Of a DNA stretch of 64,000 nt, positions 46,741 through 62,218 are shown in pieces (the first letter of the stretch is position 1; each line of letters begins with the position of its first letter). The notes under the pieces are model-generated. The model saw only the letters and a list, made by a program, of their open reading frames with translations, was not told where the DNA came from and made no database searches. Position numbers and translations under genes: made by a program. The DNA comes from Takakia lepidozioides (taxonomy: Eukaryota; Streptophyta; Takakiopsida; Takakiales; Takakiaceae): NCBI GenBank assembly GCA_030704615.1, contig CM060734.1, positions 49,180,042 to 49,244,041 on the forward strand, read 5' to 3'.

Positions 46741-48034
46741 ATGGCCAGCACTTCACTTAGAAGTAGAGGGCCGGCTGTGCCTACCAAGCTGGAGGTGGTT
46801 AGGGGTCTCCCATCCTCGTCATCCTTGTCATTTGCGAGCCCGGGGCGACAATCCTGTGAACCTTTTCGGTCGATTTTTCAGGTACGGTTACACCTCTTTT
46901 ATTTTGTGTGTGTTTTTTTGCGTACCTCTTAGGCATCGTCCTGAATCATCCATAACAGGTTGTGGGGTTGAAATCCACGAGGGTATGAATTCAGGCTGAT
47001 TTCCATGGAGAAATAGTGGATGGAAAAATCCCTTTTCCTTGGAGGTGAGATGCTGGCCAGGTGTTGATTTTAATTTGAGATAGGAATTGGGGTAGAGTTG
47101 ACGTCAATCCAGTTCAGGGGACTGGTATTTTGATGTCATTGGTACAGGTAGGGTCGGAGACAGCAACAAACAGAGGGTTGAACAGCTAGCAAGAAACACA
47201 AAAGGTGAAGGATGATTAGTTGCAGAATGCCAAGTGCATCAGGAGATTAGCATGGATAAGCAGGCCATCCAGGAATATAACTTTTGGTTGGTATTCTTGT
47301 TGCCTGGGTCCTTTGTTCAGGCTCAGTGGCAAGATGACAACATGGTGTCAAGGCGGCCAAGGGTTGTACGTGGGAGCTTAGGACATGAGACAAAAGTGGA
47401 TAGTGGAGAAGAGAAGGCAGAATCCAGCAGTCCTGCTTCCAGTTCCGGAAGCTCCACTGTCAATGGCTCGACACCTTCCTCATCTGGCATTCCAAGCCCA
47501 TTCTCGAGTGGTAAAATTTCTTCGAAAATTGCTGCTAAAACTGTGTCTAGTGAGAGCAAGCCACCTGGTCCAGTCTATTCACCAGCTAAGCCGCCAGTTT
47601 TCACTACAGTTCCTAAGCCCTCAAGTCCCTTCAACACCACGTCAATGCAGGAAAAGGGTGCAACAGGAGCTTTCCCGACTGGAAAAGTCTCACCATTTGC
47701 GGCTGACAGACTGAAATCTGTGGCAATGCCTCCCAATGCATACAATCGAGCCACCTCAGGTCAAGCTTTAATTGGTTCAGGGAAGAAGGTTTTGGAGGCC
47801 TTCAAGCAAGGGGAGAAAGAGGGAAGGACGACTAAATTCGGGCAACCACTTGTGCCACTCAACATATTTGTTGACGCCAAGCGAACCCCTGAAGAGATTG
47901 CAGCTGATGCCTTTCAGTTCAAATTAAGTCCAAGTGATATCTTCTTATTGCTTTCTTTTTCTCTGATCACAGGTCTCATGTTAGGGACTGTGTTCCTTGT
48001 CTGGAAACTGGGTGCCATCCACTATAATGAGTAA
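46741..48034 (+). CDS. Putative plastid single-pass membrane protein
   Basis: Two exons fit: 46741-46881 (47 codons, ending SIFQ, donor GTACGG) and 47321-48034 (acceptor TTCAG, starting AQWQDDNMVSRRPRVVRG), phase 0, 284 residues. The first 45 residues are rich in Ser, Arg and Pro and nearly lack acids, like a chloroplast transit peptide. The middle (about 70-180) is a Ser/Pro/Lys-rich disordered linker. A conserved-looking segment follows (PLNIFVDAKRTPEEIAADAF), then one C-terminal hydrophobic helix (DIFLLLSFSLITGLMLGTVF) and the short tail LGAIHYNE. I do not recognise the family. Clean splice sites, a sensible start and a membrane helix argue for a real gene. An unspliced start within 47234-47320 is the alternative. 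Confidence 0.65.
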
Positions 48035-51000
48035 TAAAAGTGGGTGCCATCCCCTATCAGAAACTTCTCATGTTTTAAGGACCAGTTCATGACTTCATTT
48101 GTTTCTTAAATTCCACAAGAAATGACCTAGGTTTGGTCAATGTGGAAGTACCCTTGAAATAAACCATGCATTCAATTCGTGTACTTCTGATCTTGTGTCA
48201 CCAGTCTTCATCAGTCACAGCAAGTTTGAGCAAGTCATCATGAGTCATTTTTTTGGAAGTTCTGGTTGTTTACAGATTCCAAGGGATGGTTGTGACATAA
48301 ACTTTAAGTGAGGTGCGTGAGCAGGAATCTGGTGTTTGTCTGGCTACGGACAATATAGGACGTCGTGACTATATTGATTTGGGCATTTTGTCTCGAGGAG
48401 TAAATCTCTAAATCCTATCCTCTCTGATGTCTATGTAAAGTTGATCTGTTGATCAATTTGATGCACAAAGTCCATTTAAGAGCAGTGGGGAAGGAAGGTA
48501 TCCAATTTGCAGGCTGTATTCCCACCTGTTTTTGTTAGCAGAGAGAACTTTGGCTTCAGAGAGGACAGCATCAGCACTGTGCACGTTTTGTTCGCGTCCT
48601 TATCTGTTAAGTGTTACCGGCATAACACTCAGACTCAGCAGCCTTTGTCTCAACTCCCTTGTTGTATGTGACAAGGATGATGTGCAGCTTAAGACCTGTG
48701 GTGACTTGGACTGCATTGTATGGTTGCTTGTGGCAGCCCCCAGTAAAGTTTCGTATACTCAATGGTCTTGAAGGAATAGGTTTTTCGAAGGCAATTGGTG
48801 ACATAAGATTGCCAAGTATACAGGGGCGGGTTGAGATCATGATCATGCACAACCATCTTTGGAGTACATGATAGAATTCCTGCACACCTGAAGTTGGGTG
48901 TCCCATGAAGTTATGCCCTTAGGTCAATACAAAGCGACTCAGGCGATGCTGTGAGAAGTGTGTGTTATCATGCCCTAGAGCTGCTGCGGCAAGCCTGTTG
49001 AGGAAGGTGTGCAGTGAGCACCCCCTGGCCCATGCCATACTGCAAGCTTCAGTCTGGACAGTGCATGTCTACAATGTGTCTTTAATTGTTTGTTTCGTAG
49101 TTGCTTTGCTTACTTCTATATTGTGTGCAATGGAGGCAGACTAGCTTTGCCACACATCTGCCTGTGGAATATTTGCTCTTGTATGCAGTCAAGGAGGTGG
49201 CAAGGCCTTAGGTCAAGGGGGTGTAGATGGTCTAGTTACAGTTGGGATTTACACAGGTGCTGGAAGCAGTGCCAGAGTTGGAGGAGATGCATCTGGCACA
49301 GTTCATTACTATAGGCAGTGAATGCTCCACATTGCTGGGCATTGTTCATGGGCATTGCCAAATAATCTGGATGCTACAATGCACAATAAATTGCAATGAC
49401 AGAGGATGGATATATTCAAAACAGCAAATGTCATCGTCACACCAACTGCTTTTGCTTGTGAGGTCTTTATCAAAATCTTGAGTGTGTACAGACTGTGACT
49501 AAAATCTTTCCATGCTGTGCAGAGCCAGAGTGTTGGTTATGTCAGATGCGCTGGAGTGTGGGAGCTCACCCATGGGTTTGAAAGCTGATCAATGTGTGCG
49601 AGTAAGGATGTTCTATGCAGCTGGTTGTCCTCTACATGAAAATAATCTTGCGAATGTGTGTATATCTAGTCAATACGTCAATACAGCTAGAAGATCAGTC
49701 ACAGAAGTCCATGAAATTGTGTGTTTGCAGCCAAGATGATGCGGTTGAAATATGACTTGCACTCAGACTGCAGAGGACAGCACGTTACCAGTACAGAGAC
49801 AGCAGGCAAGCCTAGAAAGATTCTGGCATGTTTCACAGAAGCAGATGAGCCTGTATTACAAACCAAGAAAAACTGGTGGACTCTGTTGAAGGGGATACTT
49901 GTTCAAGAGGCCTGGAAATAGCCCTCAAGTCAAGCCAATGTATTCACCGCCTCTGCAACCTTAACAAGAATGACAATACATGAGAGGAGGCAAGAACATG
50001 AAATTGTGTGCTCATATAGCATCAAGACACAAAGATTTAAGAAATATCTACCTGGTGACTGCTTTGCATCATGGTTGTGGCAGCAGCCCTATTGATTTCA
50101 AAGGGGAGTGTGACTGGAATACACCAAAAACAAGAAAACAAAATGAATGGAAAACAGCTGTGGTAATACATCCTCAGAACATCCACAAAGCAGTCCTGAA
50201 AGATGTCGGGCTCATGCTCCAGCACCACATAAACATGTCAGGCACAAGTGTGCTAATATTGAGGCAAGCATTACCATGTCAAAACTCATTCTCGCATCTT
50301 TGAATGAACATTCAAGAATTGATCCACACACTTTACTGCTTTATGAAACATTGATACCAATCATTGATACAACATCCGAGAGTTACAACAGCAAGGCATG
50401 CAAAAAAGCGGCTACTATGAAGGTTTCCTGGGTGTTTCATTTCGTGTATGCCCAACTGGACCCCCAAGCACAGCTTATATCACAAAAACAGAGATCCTTT
50501 TCCTTCTGCACGAAACAATGATATCGTGCTACGAAGTGTGATATTAACTTGGAAAAATTCAGTTCTCATGCCAAGAATTTTAAACTGAGCTTAATCTTCA
50601 AGTGTCTTGTGCACAATTTTCAAATGTATCGTTGAACACTGGTTGAAAATCGTGACACCCCAACACATCCCGCTACGAAGAATTCCCCAACAGCTTTTGA
50701 CGAACAGCCGTGATAGTTTCAGCTGCGAACAATACACAAGGAACATAATAATCTCATGGAGGGGCCTTTCATGATGTTCCAGGCTCAACCTCCAGATAGG
50801 TTACTTAAGCCAGCAAGTTTGTGACAAGACCGCTACACAACCAGTTAGAGCCAGAATAAAAAGGCAACATACATGTTGTGATGTACGTAACCCCGTGCTG
50901 TGGGAAATCTGGCACAGGGCTAAAAGCACCACCTCGCTCTCTGGAGCAGTCATGGGGCCCTGCCTTACTAGTGGAGGCGAGGCCCATGTCAGAATGCCCC

Positions 51001-51271
51001 AGTCCTGCCAGGCTGCAGACAGATAATCTACATGCTAGGATATCAAGTCAAAATCCCGCCTTGCAGAGATCAGGGTTGGATTTCCAGATGTCCGATTGAG
51101 CTGACCCTTGCCCTTTCAACCTTGACGACCCATCAGTTAAAGCAGTTGCTAGCAATGACAACACACAAACCAAGAGTACTGCATGTTGTTGCTGCTTATT
51201 AAGCTCGGCTAGCCTTGCACGACTCCAAAACTACGGCGCAATGATGTGTGATCTGTGAGAAAAATAACGGA

Positions 51272-51348
51272 CGATGCGAGGCATTCTATGCTGTTCCACA
51301 CAGCAGTTTCATGGCGCAGTGTAGAGAAGCATAGAATGCCGCACATCG
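51272..51348. ncRNA. Foldback of small-RNA precursor size
   Basis: Arms 51272-51292 and 51328-51348 pair over 21 bases with two mismatches (core GGCATTCTATGCT / AGCATAGAATGCC). Pairing continues inward imperfectly for about 12 more bases, leaving an 11-base loop. Size and near-perfect 21-base duplex suit a plant miRNA precursor, but the arms match no miRNA I know. A small palindromic insertion is the alternative. Confidence 0.4.
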
Positions 51349-51739
51349 TGGACTGCTCACACTTTTTCACCATGGCCGAGTCGAGACATCACAGCACGTA
51401 AACCACCCGCATCTCAACTCCACCACACCCACTACAAACAACATCTGGCTATTCAGATCTATCCAAATCCACACCACATTTAACCTCTAAGAGTGTTGGC
51501 ACCTAATATTCCCATAGCCTCACAAGGGTCTATTTTACCAAGGCAAGCAAACTCTCACATCATGACTCTCCACAACCCACAAAGAAAACGACCAGATATG
51601 TACCTCTGACATCAGGCAAACAACAGTAACAAATACGACCTTTCAGCCATAGCAAAGCAGTAGCGCAGATATCCAAAGCAGAGCAAGCAAAACCCCTCAT
51701 CAGACACACCCACTAAACTGAAAATGAGCTCTAGCAACC

Positions 51740-51773
51740 TCCTCATCTCATCTCATCTCATCTCATCTCATCT
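51740..51773. repeat. (CTCAT)n microsatellite
   Basis: Six uninterrupted pentamer units. Confidence 0.95.
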
Positions 51774-52077
51774 TATATTTGAGGGGGGTGAAGTCATGTC
51801 CTCTTTCAATGCTGTAACCTTGTAGCAATCAACCCCAAGCCCAGACAGAGTCCTCAACGCATCGATTCGGTTGCTGAGTTCTCTACAGGCTGCCCAATCA
51901 ACCTCTGCCAAGAACTATGGACAAGGGGCACCATTGCAGGGTCTGGAAATGGGGTGTGGAAGTCTCTAGCCTCTCCATCACTTATGAAGTTCGCAAAATC
52001 CTCCCCTCCCCACCCACTCCAAAAGAAACGGTAGCAGAAATAACCGTGAAGGAGCATTTGGAGAGAAACCACTCCAC

Positions 52078-52674
52078 CTAGTGCTTCTCTTCTTTCATCG
52101 CAGTCTTCTCCGCAACTCCAGCCTCAACCTCCCTGGCCTTGGTCTGTCCAGCCCTGCAGATTGACGTAACCACCTCCGCAAGTTAGGTCTCCACCCTACC
52201 ATAGCCCTGCTGGGCACATCGGTAAGGAACTCATATTTACAACGGGCTGGTACGAAAAGCTTAGCCGGATGATAAGACGCTCAAGGGAGTTGTGGAAATC
52301 AAATGCGAATGCCATTCAACATTCCGGTGTTGTAATACAGTCAGATTTTTAAGTGGTCGTCTAAGCAGGTACCAGAAAACACCTGCTCAGCAATTCCGAG
52401 GGTTTCATCTAGATCACCAGGACAGGAAGCCAAGTCTCAAAAGAGACAGATAGATGTGCTCGTCCCAGACTGTGTGATATCCGATATGAATGCATGGAGA
52501 AAACAAAACCTACTTGAAAGCAGAGTCGCCGGAGGGATGCTCCTGCTCCAACCAATGGCGGATATGCTTCATATTGCTACGGAAAGACACAGCTGATCGA
52601 CGCACATCACTGCGCAGCAGCATGAACCCAGCCCCCACCGCCATCACAGTCAACACAAAGTTGGTGAGGGCCAT
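52078..52674 (-). CDS. Small plant membrane protein (MALTNF type)
   Basis: Two exons: 52674-52514 (starts MALTNFVLTV) and 52153-52078 (AGQTKAREVEAG, ends KEEKH), joined in phase 2 across a 360-bp intron with GTAGGT and CTGCAG borders, 78 residues. Residues 3-19 form one membrane helix. The next stretch (LLRSDVRRSAVSFRSNMKHI, then RHWLEQE) resembles a small conserved plant protein I recall (pattern MALxNFxLTxxGVxAxxLLLRSDVxxSA). That protein has a charged C-terminal tail. Function unknown. If unspliced, the frame stops at once after AFK, giving a 54-residue product. The second exon restores the expected Lys/Glu-rich tail, so I prefer the spliced form. Confidence 0.75.
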
Positions 52675-53741
52675 GGCGACGCTCCACCTCCAGCCTCCAC
52701 TCACTCCAAACAGAGACCACACCTAATCCTTTCCCAGTACCTCGCTTCCCATATGGGTTTCTACGTTTCTACTGCGAATGGTATGTTATCTATGAGCATT
52801 CGTATGCTAGAGATCGGCAGAGAAAAGCAGGGGACACATGCTGCCAGGAACTACTGTTGCTACATGAACGAGCGCTAGAGCACTTCGACACAATAGCCCA
52901 AATCTGGAAGAAACCATCTGTGTCGTCAATTCAGTCCATGGATCGTGAACGAAACCATGCCCATTGGGCGGATGGACGATAAGCTGTCTTCCAGCTTCCG
53001 TTGATAAACATGTAGGTATCTCTGAGTGTATCCTTCGCGATACTTGACCATAGCTTATGGCAAGGCATGACAGTAGGATCTGCAAGGTTATTTCGTTTTT
53101 TCCCTGGAATCTGCTACTTGGGGGGCTGATGGTTTTGGCTTGGTTAAAACTCCAGCTGCTCAGCTTCAGCTTCTCCCTGGTGGATTTCACAGGCCAATCC
53201 AAAATGTCGAGTCTACTGACATGAGCAGCAGACAAGAGGTCCTGTGGCTTGAGGGTTGGTTCAATGCTTTCGATGAACGAAATGCTAATTGCCAGAGCAC
53301 AAGGACGAGAACAGTCTAGTGATGGTGGAAAGATGTCAAAGTGCGGTTCTGATTCTGGTGTGGATGGTGGAGCTCCTTCGAAACTTGAAGATGAAAGTGA
53401 GTATGACTCACAGTGAGCCTGATTAAAGGGCAGCCTCGTCGTTCACAAGCTTGTTTAGCATCTGTAAGTTGTCCATGCTTTGTATGTTCCTCATTGTGTA
53501 CATCCGAGAGTGACGTGCATAATGCAAGGACAATGTCATTTCTCCCTTTGGGGACAGACATGGTGATTTTGACTTCTTGCTCAAGCTTGACTTCTTAGCT
53601 TGAGCACGTTCGGCTAGGATAAAAAATCTCAAAAGCTCCCGTGATCTAGTTAGGAGGGTGTTTGTGCATGCTCTGACTATTGATATTGCTTATATTTTAG
53701 TACCATCACCTGTTGCCTCTGGTCCTTGTACATGGCTGCAG
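52675..53741. other. Spacer, possible relic sequence
   Basis: No gene recognised. A plus-strand frame near 53207-53310 (EVLWLEGWFNAFDERN) looks slightly coding but has no family match. It may belong to the exon fragments that follow. Confidence 0.35.
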
Positions 53742-54060
53742 GCTGGAGAGTGCCTTGGAATACTAATAAAGATGTTCACAGTGCCATTTTTGCCTGTTTT
53801 TGAAGAATTGATCTCGTATATCATGCGGATGCTGGTAATGCTGGTTCCTCTGGTCTTCTGGTTATTTGTGAATTCAAGTGCTTTTTATTGTCTGTTCAGA
53901 CGGCCTACAGCACTCCTGAAATTGAGACTGAGGCAACCGGAGCTGGTAAAATTCTCACATTGCTGCAGCTCTTGTACCCAGGTGAAGCAATGAGCTTAGA
54001 AATGCTCTGGCAGGAGTTCTTCTCGGATCCTTCACAGTGGTGCAAGAACAGGTTGAGAAG
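53742..54060 (+). pseudogene. Importin-like and OSB-like exon fragments
   Basis: Exon-like block 1 (53742-53834, bounded by CTGCAG and GTAATG) encodes GECLGILIKMFTVPFLPVFE and EELISYIMRML, which resembles the HEAT repeat of importin-5/RanBP5 (GECxxTLIKxFxxxFLPFFDEL). Block 2 (53900-54060, bounded by TTCAG and GTGAGG) encodes TAYSTPEIETEATGAG and AMSLEMLWQEFFSDPSQW. The latter recalls the PDF motif of OSB organellar single-strand DNA-binding proteins (LWQxFFxNPxxWWDNR). Both have correct splice borders but no partner exons of either family appear, and the two families should not be joined. They look like remnants captured side by side. Confidence 0.4.
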
Positions 54061-54562
54061 GTGAGGCCATCTTCATGTGGATTTTGTCACAGGGGGCTTG
54101 TGAAAAAGCTTCTCAAAGAAGCAAAGAACATTGTCCCCTGTTATTAGAATAGTTTTAGACTTTTGCTTTTGTAGCCTAGTCTGCTCAAGTCTGTTATTAA
54201 ATTATGGCTTCTCAGCTATCTACTTGTGGGTTTTACAGCAAAGTCTGAGATCAGTCTACCTCAGTCACCAGTGCACAAATGAAAGCCTTTGCATAAAAAA
54301 TTGGTCAAACCCTCCAGGGTGGAAGCGGAGCTGGCGACAATTATATCTTGTCAAGCATATTCTGCTTATGAGTCTACTGTTGATGTACACCTTGGCACTC
54401 TATGTCAGGAATCCAAAAGGTATTGTCTTTGAGATTTCCAACTAAAACAGATGGAATTGGTACAAACTGTTTTCAAAACATTTGAAGAAACCTGCTCGAG
54501 AGATCATTCATTTGAGTATCTAGTCAGAGGTTGGTGACATCAGTACTTTGGAGTCATGCAGG
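54061..54562. other. Spacer before PPR gene
   Basis: Probable promoter and leader. A plus frame 54131-54445 is hydrophobic but shows no domain. Confidence 0.4.
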
Positions 54563-56200
54563 ATGGCAGGGTTGGATCAGGCTCAATTGTTTGTTGGACA
54601 TCCGACTGCTAACAGGGGTAGGACCTTCACTATCACCACTGCTTTGGAAAGAGGACCAAGAGAGGAAGTCAACAAGGGCTTTACGGTCACTTGTGGATAT
54701 GTAAGGACCCTGTGTAAGGCAGGACGATTGAAAGAGGCGCTGCACATTTTGCACCAACAAGGCATTGTGGCCAACTCAAATACTTATATCTGTCTCTTGC
54801 AGGAGTGCATCAACCTGAAAAAACTAGAAGAGGGCAAGCAGGTGCATGCCCATATTATTCAAAGTGGATCCAAGCCAACCATCTTTCTACTCAACAACGT
54901 TATCAACATGTACATCAAGTGCGGGAGCCTGGTGAATGCACGCCAAGTATTTCATCAAATGTCTGAACGAGACATACATACATGGACGAAGATGATGGCA
55001 GGTTGTGTCAAGCATGGACATGTTGAGGAGGCTCTCAAAATCTATGAGCAATTGCGATACGAAGGCGTGACACCAAACAGGGTCACATTCACTTGCGTCC
55101 TCAATGGTTGTGCCAGCGTAGGAGCCCTGGAAAGGGGCAAAGAGGTTCATGCTGATATCCTTAAAGCTGAAATTGCATCTGATATCATTTTGGAGAATAC
55201 CCTTGTTGACATGTATGCCAAATGTGGGAGCATGAATGATGCACATCAAGTGTTTGATAATATGGCTGAACGGAATGTGGTGTCATGGAGTGCAATCATT
55301 GCTGGATGTGCCCAGCATGGTCATGGTATTGAGGCCCTGCATCTCTTTGAACGCATGCAACAGGAGCGCATGCAGCCAAACAGTATCACTTTTATATCTC
55401 TTCTGTGTGCATGTAGCCATGTGGGCCTAGTGGATGAAGGCCTTCACTACTTTGATTGCATGAGTCAAAACCATGGCCTCACACCAACTGTGGAGCATTT
55501 TGGCTGCATGGTGGACCTTCTTGGTCGTGCAGGGCGATTGGATGAGGCAGTAGACCTCATTAGCAAATTGCCAATCAAACCCAATGCTTTGGTGTGGCGG
55601 GCCTTGCTTGGTGCCTGTAGAGTTCATGGCAATGTGCAGGTAGCAGAGCGTGCGGCAAATAACATTATCAAGAGTGATCCACAGCACCCTGCAGCTTATG
55701 TGCTCCTATCGAACATCTATGCTGCAGCTGGTAGGTGGGACGATAAAGAAAAGGTGAGAAAATTGATGGAGGACAGGGGCGTCAGAAAGGAACAAGGGTG
55801 CAGCTACATTGAGATCAACAACAGGGTGCATGCATTTGTTGTAGAGGACAAATTGCATCCACAAATCAAGGAAATCCACGCTGAGCTGAAGCGATTGTCT
55901 GGCCAGATGAAAGAGGCTGGGTACATTCCTGATACACGCTTTGTATTGCATGATGCGGAGGAGGAACAAAGGGAACTTTCTCTCTGCCACCACAGTGAAA
56001 AGCTGGCTATTGCTTTTGGACTCATCAGCACACCCCCTGGGATGCCTCTCCGCATCATCAAGAACCTGCGGGTCTGTGGTGACTGCCACACCGCCACCAA
56101 GTTCATATCGAAGATAGTTCAGCGAGCTGTTGTTGTACGCGATGCCAACCGATTTCACCACTTTGAAGATGGGGTGTGTTCTTGTGAGGATTACTGGTGA
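54563..56200 (+). CDS. PPR-DYW C-to-U RNA-editing factor
   Basis: A 545-residue intronless PPR protein starting at ATG 54563 (MAGLDQAQLFVGHP). The frame stays open a few codons upstream but only with a TTG. PPR units of the P-L-S kind follow (QVHAHIIQSGSKP, MYIKCGSLVNARQVFHQM, MYAKCGSMNDAHQVFDNM, VEHFGCMVDLLGRAGRLDEA). Then come the E/E+ region with KEQGCSYIEINN (Q in place of the usual P of the PG box) and a complete DYW deaminase. The deaminase has HSE at 477-479 with the catalytic Glu, C-x2-C at 505-508 (CGDC) and CSCEDYW at the end. Such proteins bind one or a few organellar transcripts and edit C to U. Short PPR tract, so few targets are expected. The N-terminus is not an obvious transit peptide. 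Nearest relative in the window is the broken copy at 2880-5094. Confidence 0.95.
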   Translation: MAGLDQAQLFVGHPTANRGRTFTITTALERGPREEVNKGFTVTCGYVRTLCKAGRLKEALHILHQQGIVANSNTYICLLQECINLKKLEEGKQVHAHIIQSGSKPTIFLLNNVINMYIKCGSLVNARQVFHQMSERDIHTWTKMMAGCVKHGHVEEALKIYEQLRYEGVTPNRVTFTCVLNGCASVGALERGKEVHADILKAEIASDIILENTLVDMYAKCGSMNDAHQVFDNMAERNVVSWSAIIAGCAQHGHGIEALHLFERMQQERMQPNSITFISLLCACSHVGLVDEGLHYFDCMSQNHGLTPTVEHFGCMVDLLGRAGRLDEAVDLISKLPIKPNALVWRALLGACRVHGNVQVAERAANNIIKSDPQHPAAYVLLSNIYAAAGRWDDKEKVRKLMEDRGVRKEQGCSYIEINNRVHAFVVEDKLHPQIKEIHAELKRLSGQMKEAGYIPDTRFVLHDAEEEQRELSLCHHSEKLAIAFGLISTPPGMPLRIIKNLRVCGDCHTATKFISKIVQRAVVVRDANRFHHFEDGVCSCEDYW

Positions 56201-57120
56201 AATAAGCACCATGCATAGAGAAGAGTGCATGGAAATGGCAACCGCTTGCAGGCAACTGTAGGCACGATGAAGGTCCTGAAACTTTTGAGGGCTGGAATTT
56301 GCACCAACAAACGAAGATGAACAAGAGGATCACAGAATCATCAACCAGGTGTCTAATAGTGTGATTTTCTTTGAACCCTCAACTTGTACAGTATAGGAAA
56401 CTCCCTGGTTTGATTAAGATCTCTCTGCTGTGTAAATTTCTGAGCTATGCAGTCGAAAGTTTCCAAGAGAAATATAGGTGGAGGGTAATGGACAATCCCC
56501 GTATCCTCACAATTTTTTTGATCGCACCTAGAACATGTCAAATTATGTAGGATCTATTGTACAGTCCTGGAGAATGAGAGCGGCCAAAGGGTTTTGGATG
56601 AAGGTTACTATTTTCCTGGAGTGGGAAGCTTCCAAGACTTGGTTGCTGACTTGGTTCTGCCAAAATACTAGCATCATGACCACGGCCATCACAGAAATTG
56701 TTTCCAAGGAAGAGTCACTCTCAAAAAGGGTAGTATTCCAAACTGAAGAAAGGAGATTCCAAGTTAATGTGGGATTGGGCAGTCTTTGCTCTATCTTTCT
56801 CTTGCACCAATCTACAGTAAGATTCCTGTAACTGGATTGCCATGGGCTGTGAGCATTCACCCCTAGTAGGTTCCCCCAACCTATCAGCAGTGAGGACTAG
56901 CATAAACAGCCATCCTAACAACTAATAGTGTGTCTCTTCAACAGGCAGCTGTCGAGCGAGAGAGACAGAGGGATCCGTGCCGCGACTCTCGACATCATTG
57001 TGGTTGCTGTAACAGAAAAGGTGTTGTTTTATTTCCCAGGGCGCAAACAGCTTCACTTTGCCATGGCGCAAAGAACATAGCACACGCTCTTGGATGCCTG
57101 TCCTGTGCCCATCCTCGGCA
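56201..57120. other. 3' flanks of convergent genes
   Basis: Holds the left half of the dispersed repeat (56733-56910). No gene recognised. Confidence 0.45.
56733..56910. repeat. Dispersed repeat, copy A (left half)
   Basis: Matches 62479-62655 over ATTCCAAACTGAAG, GTGGGATTGGGCAGT, TCTTTCTCTTGCACCAATCT and GCAGTGAGGACTAGCA, with about 25 extra bases near 56750. Roughly 85-90 percent alike. Confidence 0.85.
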
Positions 57121-58353
57121 CTATGTCCACTTAGGGGCCCGAGGGCCAATGGCACAAAGTTGTGGAGTGGTGGAGTGGTGGATCTTCCCCTTGGTCTCAG
57201 CTCTCACTGAGCGCGTGTTTGTGTCAAGATTAATAGAGTCCATGGTATCGGCGGAGGCTGCAGAAGGAGGCTCGCGATATTGCAGCTGGGTTCTTGGATG
57301 GCCTGCACTTTTTGCTAGCGATGACGTTAAAGTGGTAAGGCTGAAGCCAGCCCTCCAAAAGAACTTGAGGGAACTGTTGAGCAACCATGTCATGATGGCG
57401 AGATACACCAAACATCCAAGGACTGAGGTGATAATCACTGGTACTTTTGGTCTCACCACAGCAAAACCCGCTGACACAAATGCGGCGACACAACACGTGA
57501 GAGACACTGCAAACAAGCAGTTGATGCAAACCAACTTGAACAGAGTTGATGCCACAAGCTTTGCTAATTTGTGAGTGATGGCCTGCTCCACAAATAATGA
57601 TTCCGGGACTTTGCCCCAAGATGCGAGCGTATCTGTGGATACATCTGATGCCTCTGCTGTCTCGATTCTCTGTGGTAATTCCTTGTCCTTTTGTATCTGT
57701 TGAATGTCTGCTTCCGCCCTTTCCAAAGGATAATCGTGGATTTGGGCGTGCAAGTCGATGAAAGAAAAGCTTCCACTGAGACATAGCACCAGGTCAGCCA
57801 CCGTGAAGAAGAAGGACAAGCTGTTAAAATAGACGAACTCTGTTAGTCTGCCATTTGAACTGGTTTGGAGATCTGCATCAGAGGATCCTGGGGGATGCAG
57901 GAATCCAGAATATGTCACAGTGGCCAGTAAAACAAGAACAACCGCGTAAGTATTCATTGATTGCACAAAAGCCCTGTGCATGCTCGTCAGTGTGACTTGT
58001 TTCTTTTTCTCGGCTTGCCGCTGGCTGATCAGCTTTCTCATAAGCTCTGTGGTTTCTTCCGTAACCTCATCGTTGTCAACTGCCACATGTGTGACCCTCG
58101 TTGACCTGAAGTTTCTTGGATTCAAGACGGGATTCCTGCAAACATTGATTCACTCAGTCTGTTGGGCATTGCAGTTACAACTCATTGCTTGTCGAAATTT
58201 AATATGATGAGGATTGGACTGAAATGGCTGTAGACTCGGCCTTGAAACAACAGGGATTCCATGGATCAGTGTATTCGGTCATAATTGAGCCACACGCTAG
58301 TATGCAGTTCCTCCCTGTGCGCTCCCAGAGATTACCTACCTTAATTTGTTCAT
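57121..58353 (-). CDS. PGG-domain four-pass membrane protein
   Basis: A 14-base first exon (58353-58340, MNKLR...) joins in phase to 58135-57121, 342 residues. After a charged N-terminus comes VVLVLLATVTYSGFLHPPG (about residues 65-85), the signature of the PGG domain found at the C-terminus of plant ankyrin-repeat membrane proteins such as ACD6. Further helices are at about 105-125 (FNSLSFFFTVADLVLCLSGS), 205-235 (LFKLVCINCLFAVSLTCCVA) and 240-262 (IITSVLGCLVYLAIMTWLL). The linker between helices 2 and 3 is hydrophilic. No ankyrin repeats are seen upstream: an in-frame stop lies just before the ATG, and no ankyrin exon was found within 1.9 kb. It may be an ankyrin-less PGG protein, or the 3' part of a gene whose 5' exons were lost. 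Confidence 0.7.

Positions 58354-62218
<3,865 letters not shown>

Larger units (their letters stand above)
48035..52077. other. Long gene-free interval
   Basis: Many short open frames on both strands but none with domain, codon periodicity or convincing splice sites. It contains the foldback at 51272-51348 and a CTCAT microsatellite. It may hold long UTRs or non-coding transcripts that cannot be seen by eye. Confidence 0.4.

Noticed and set aside
48607-48906. 99-codon minus-strand frame in the gene-free interval
   Set aside because: No recognisable domain and no matching exons nearby.
52807-53235. 142-codon minus-strand frame
   Set aside because: No domain, no hydrophobic pattern or splice support; composition like chance sequence.
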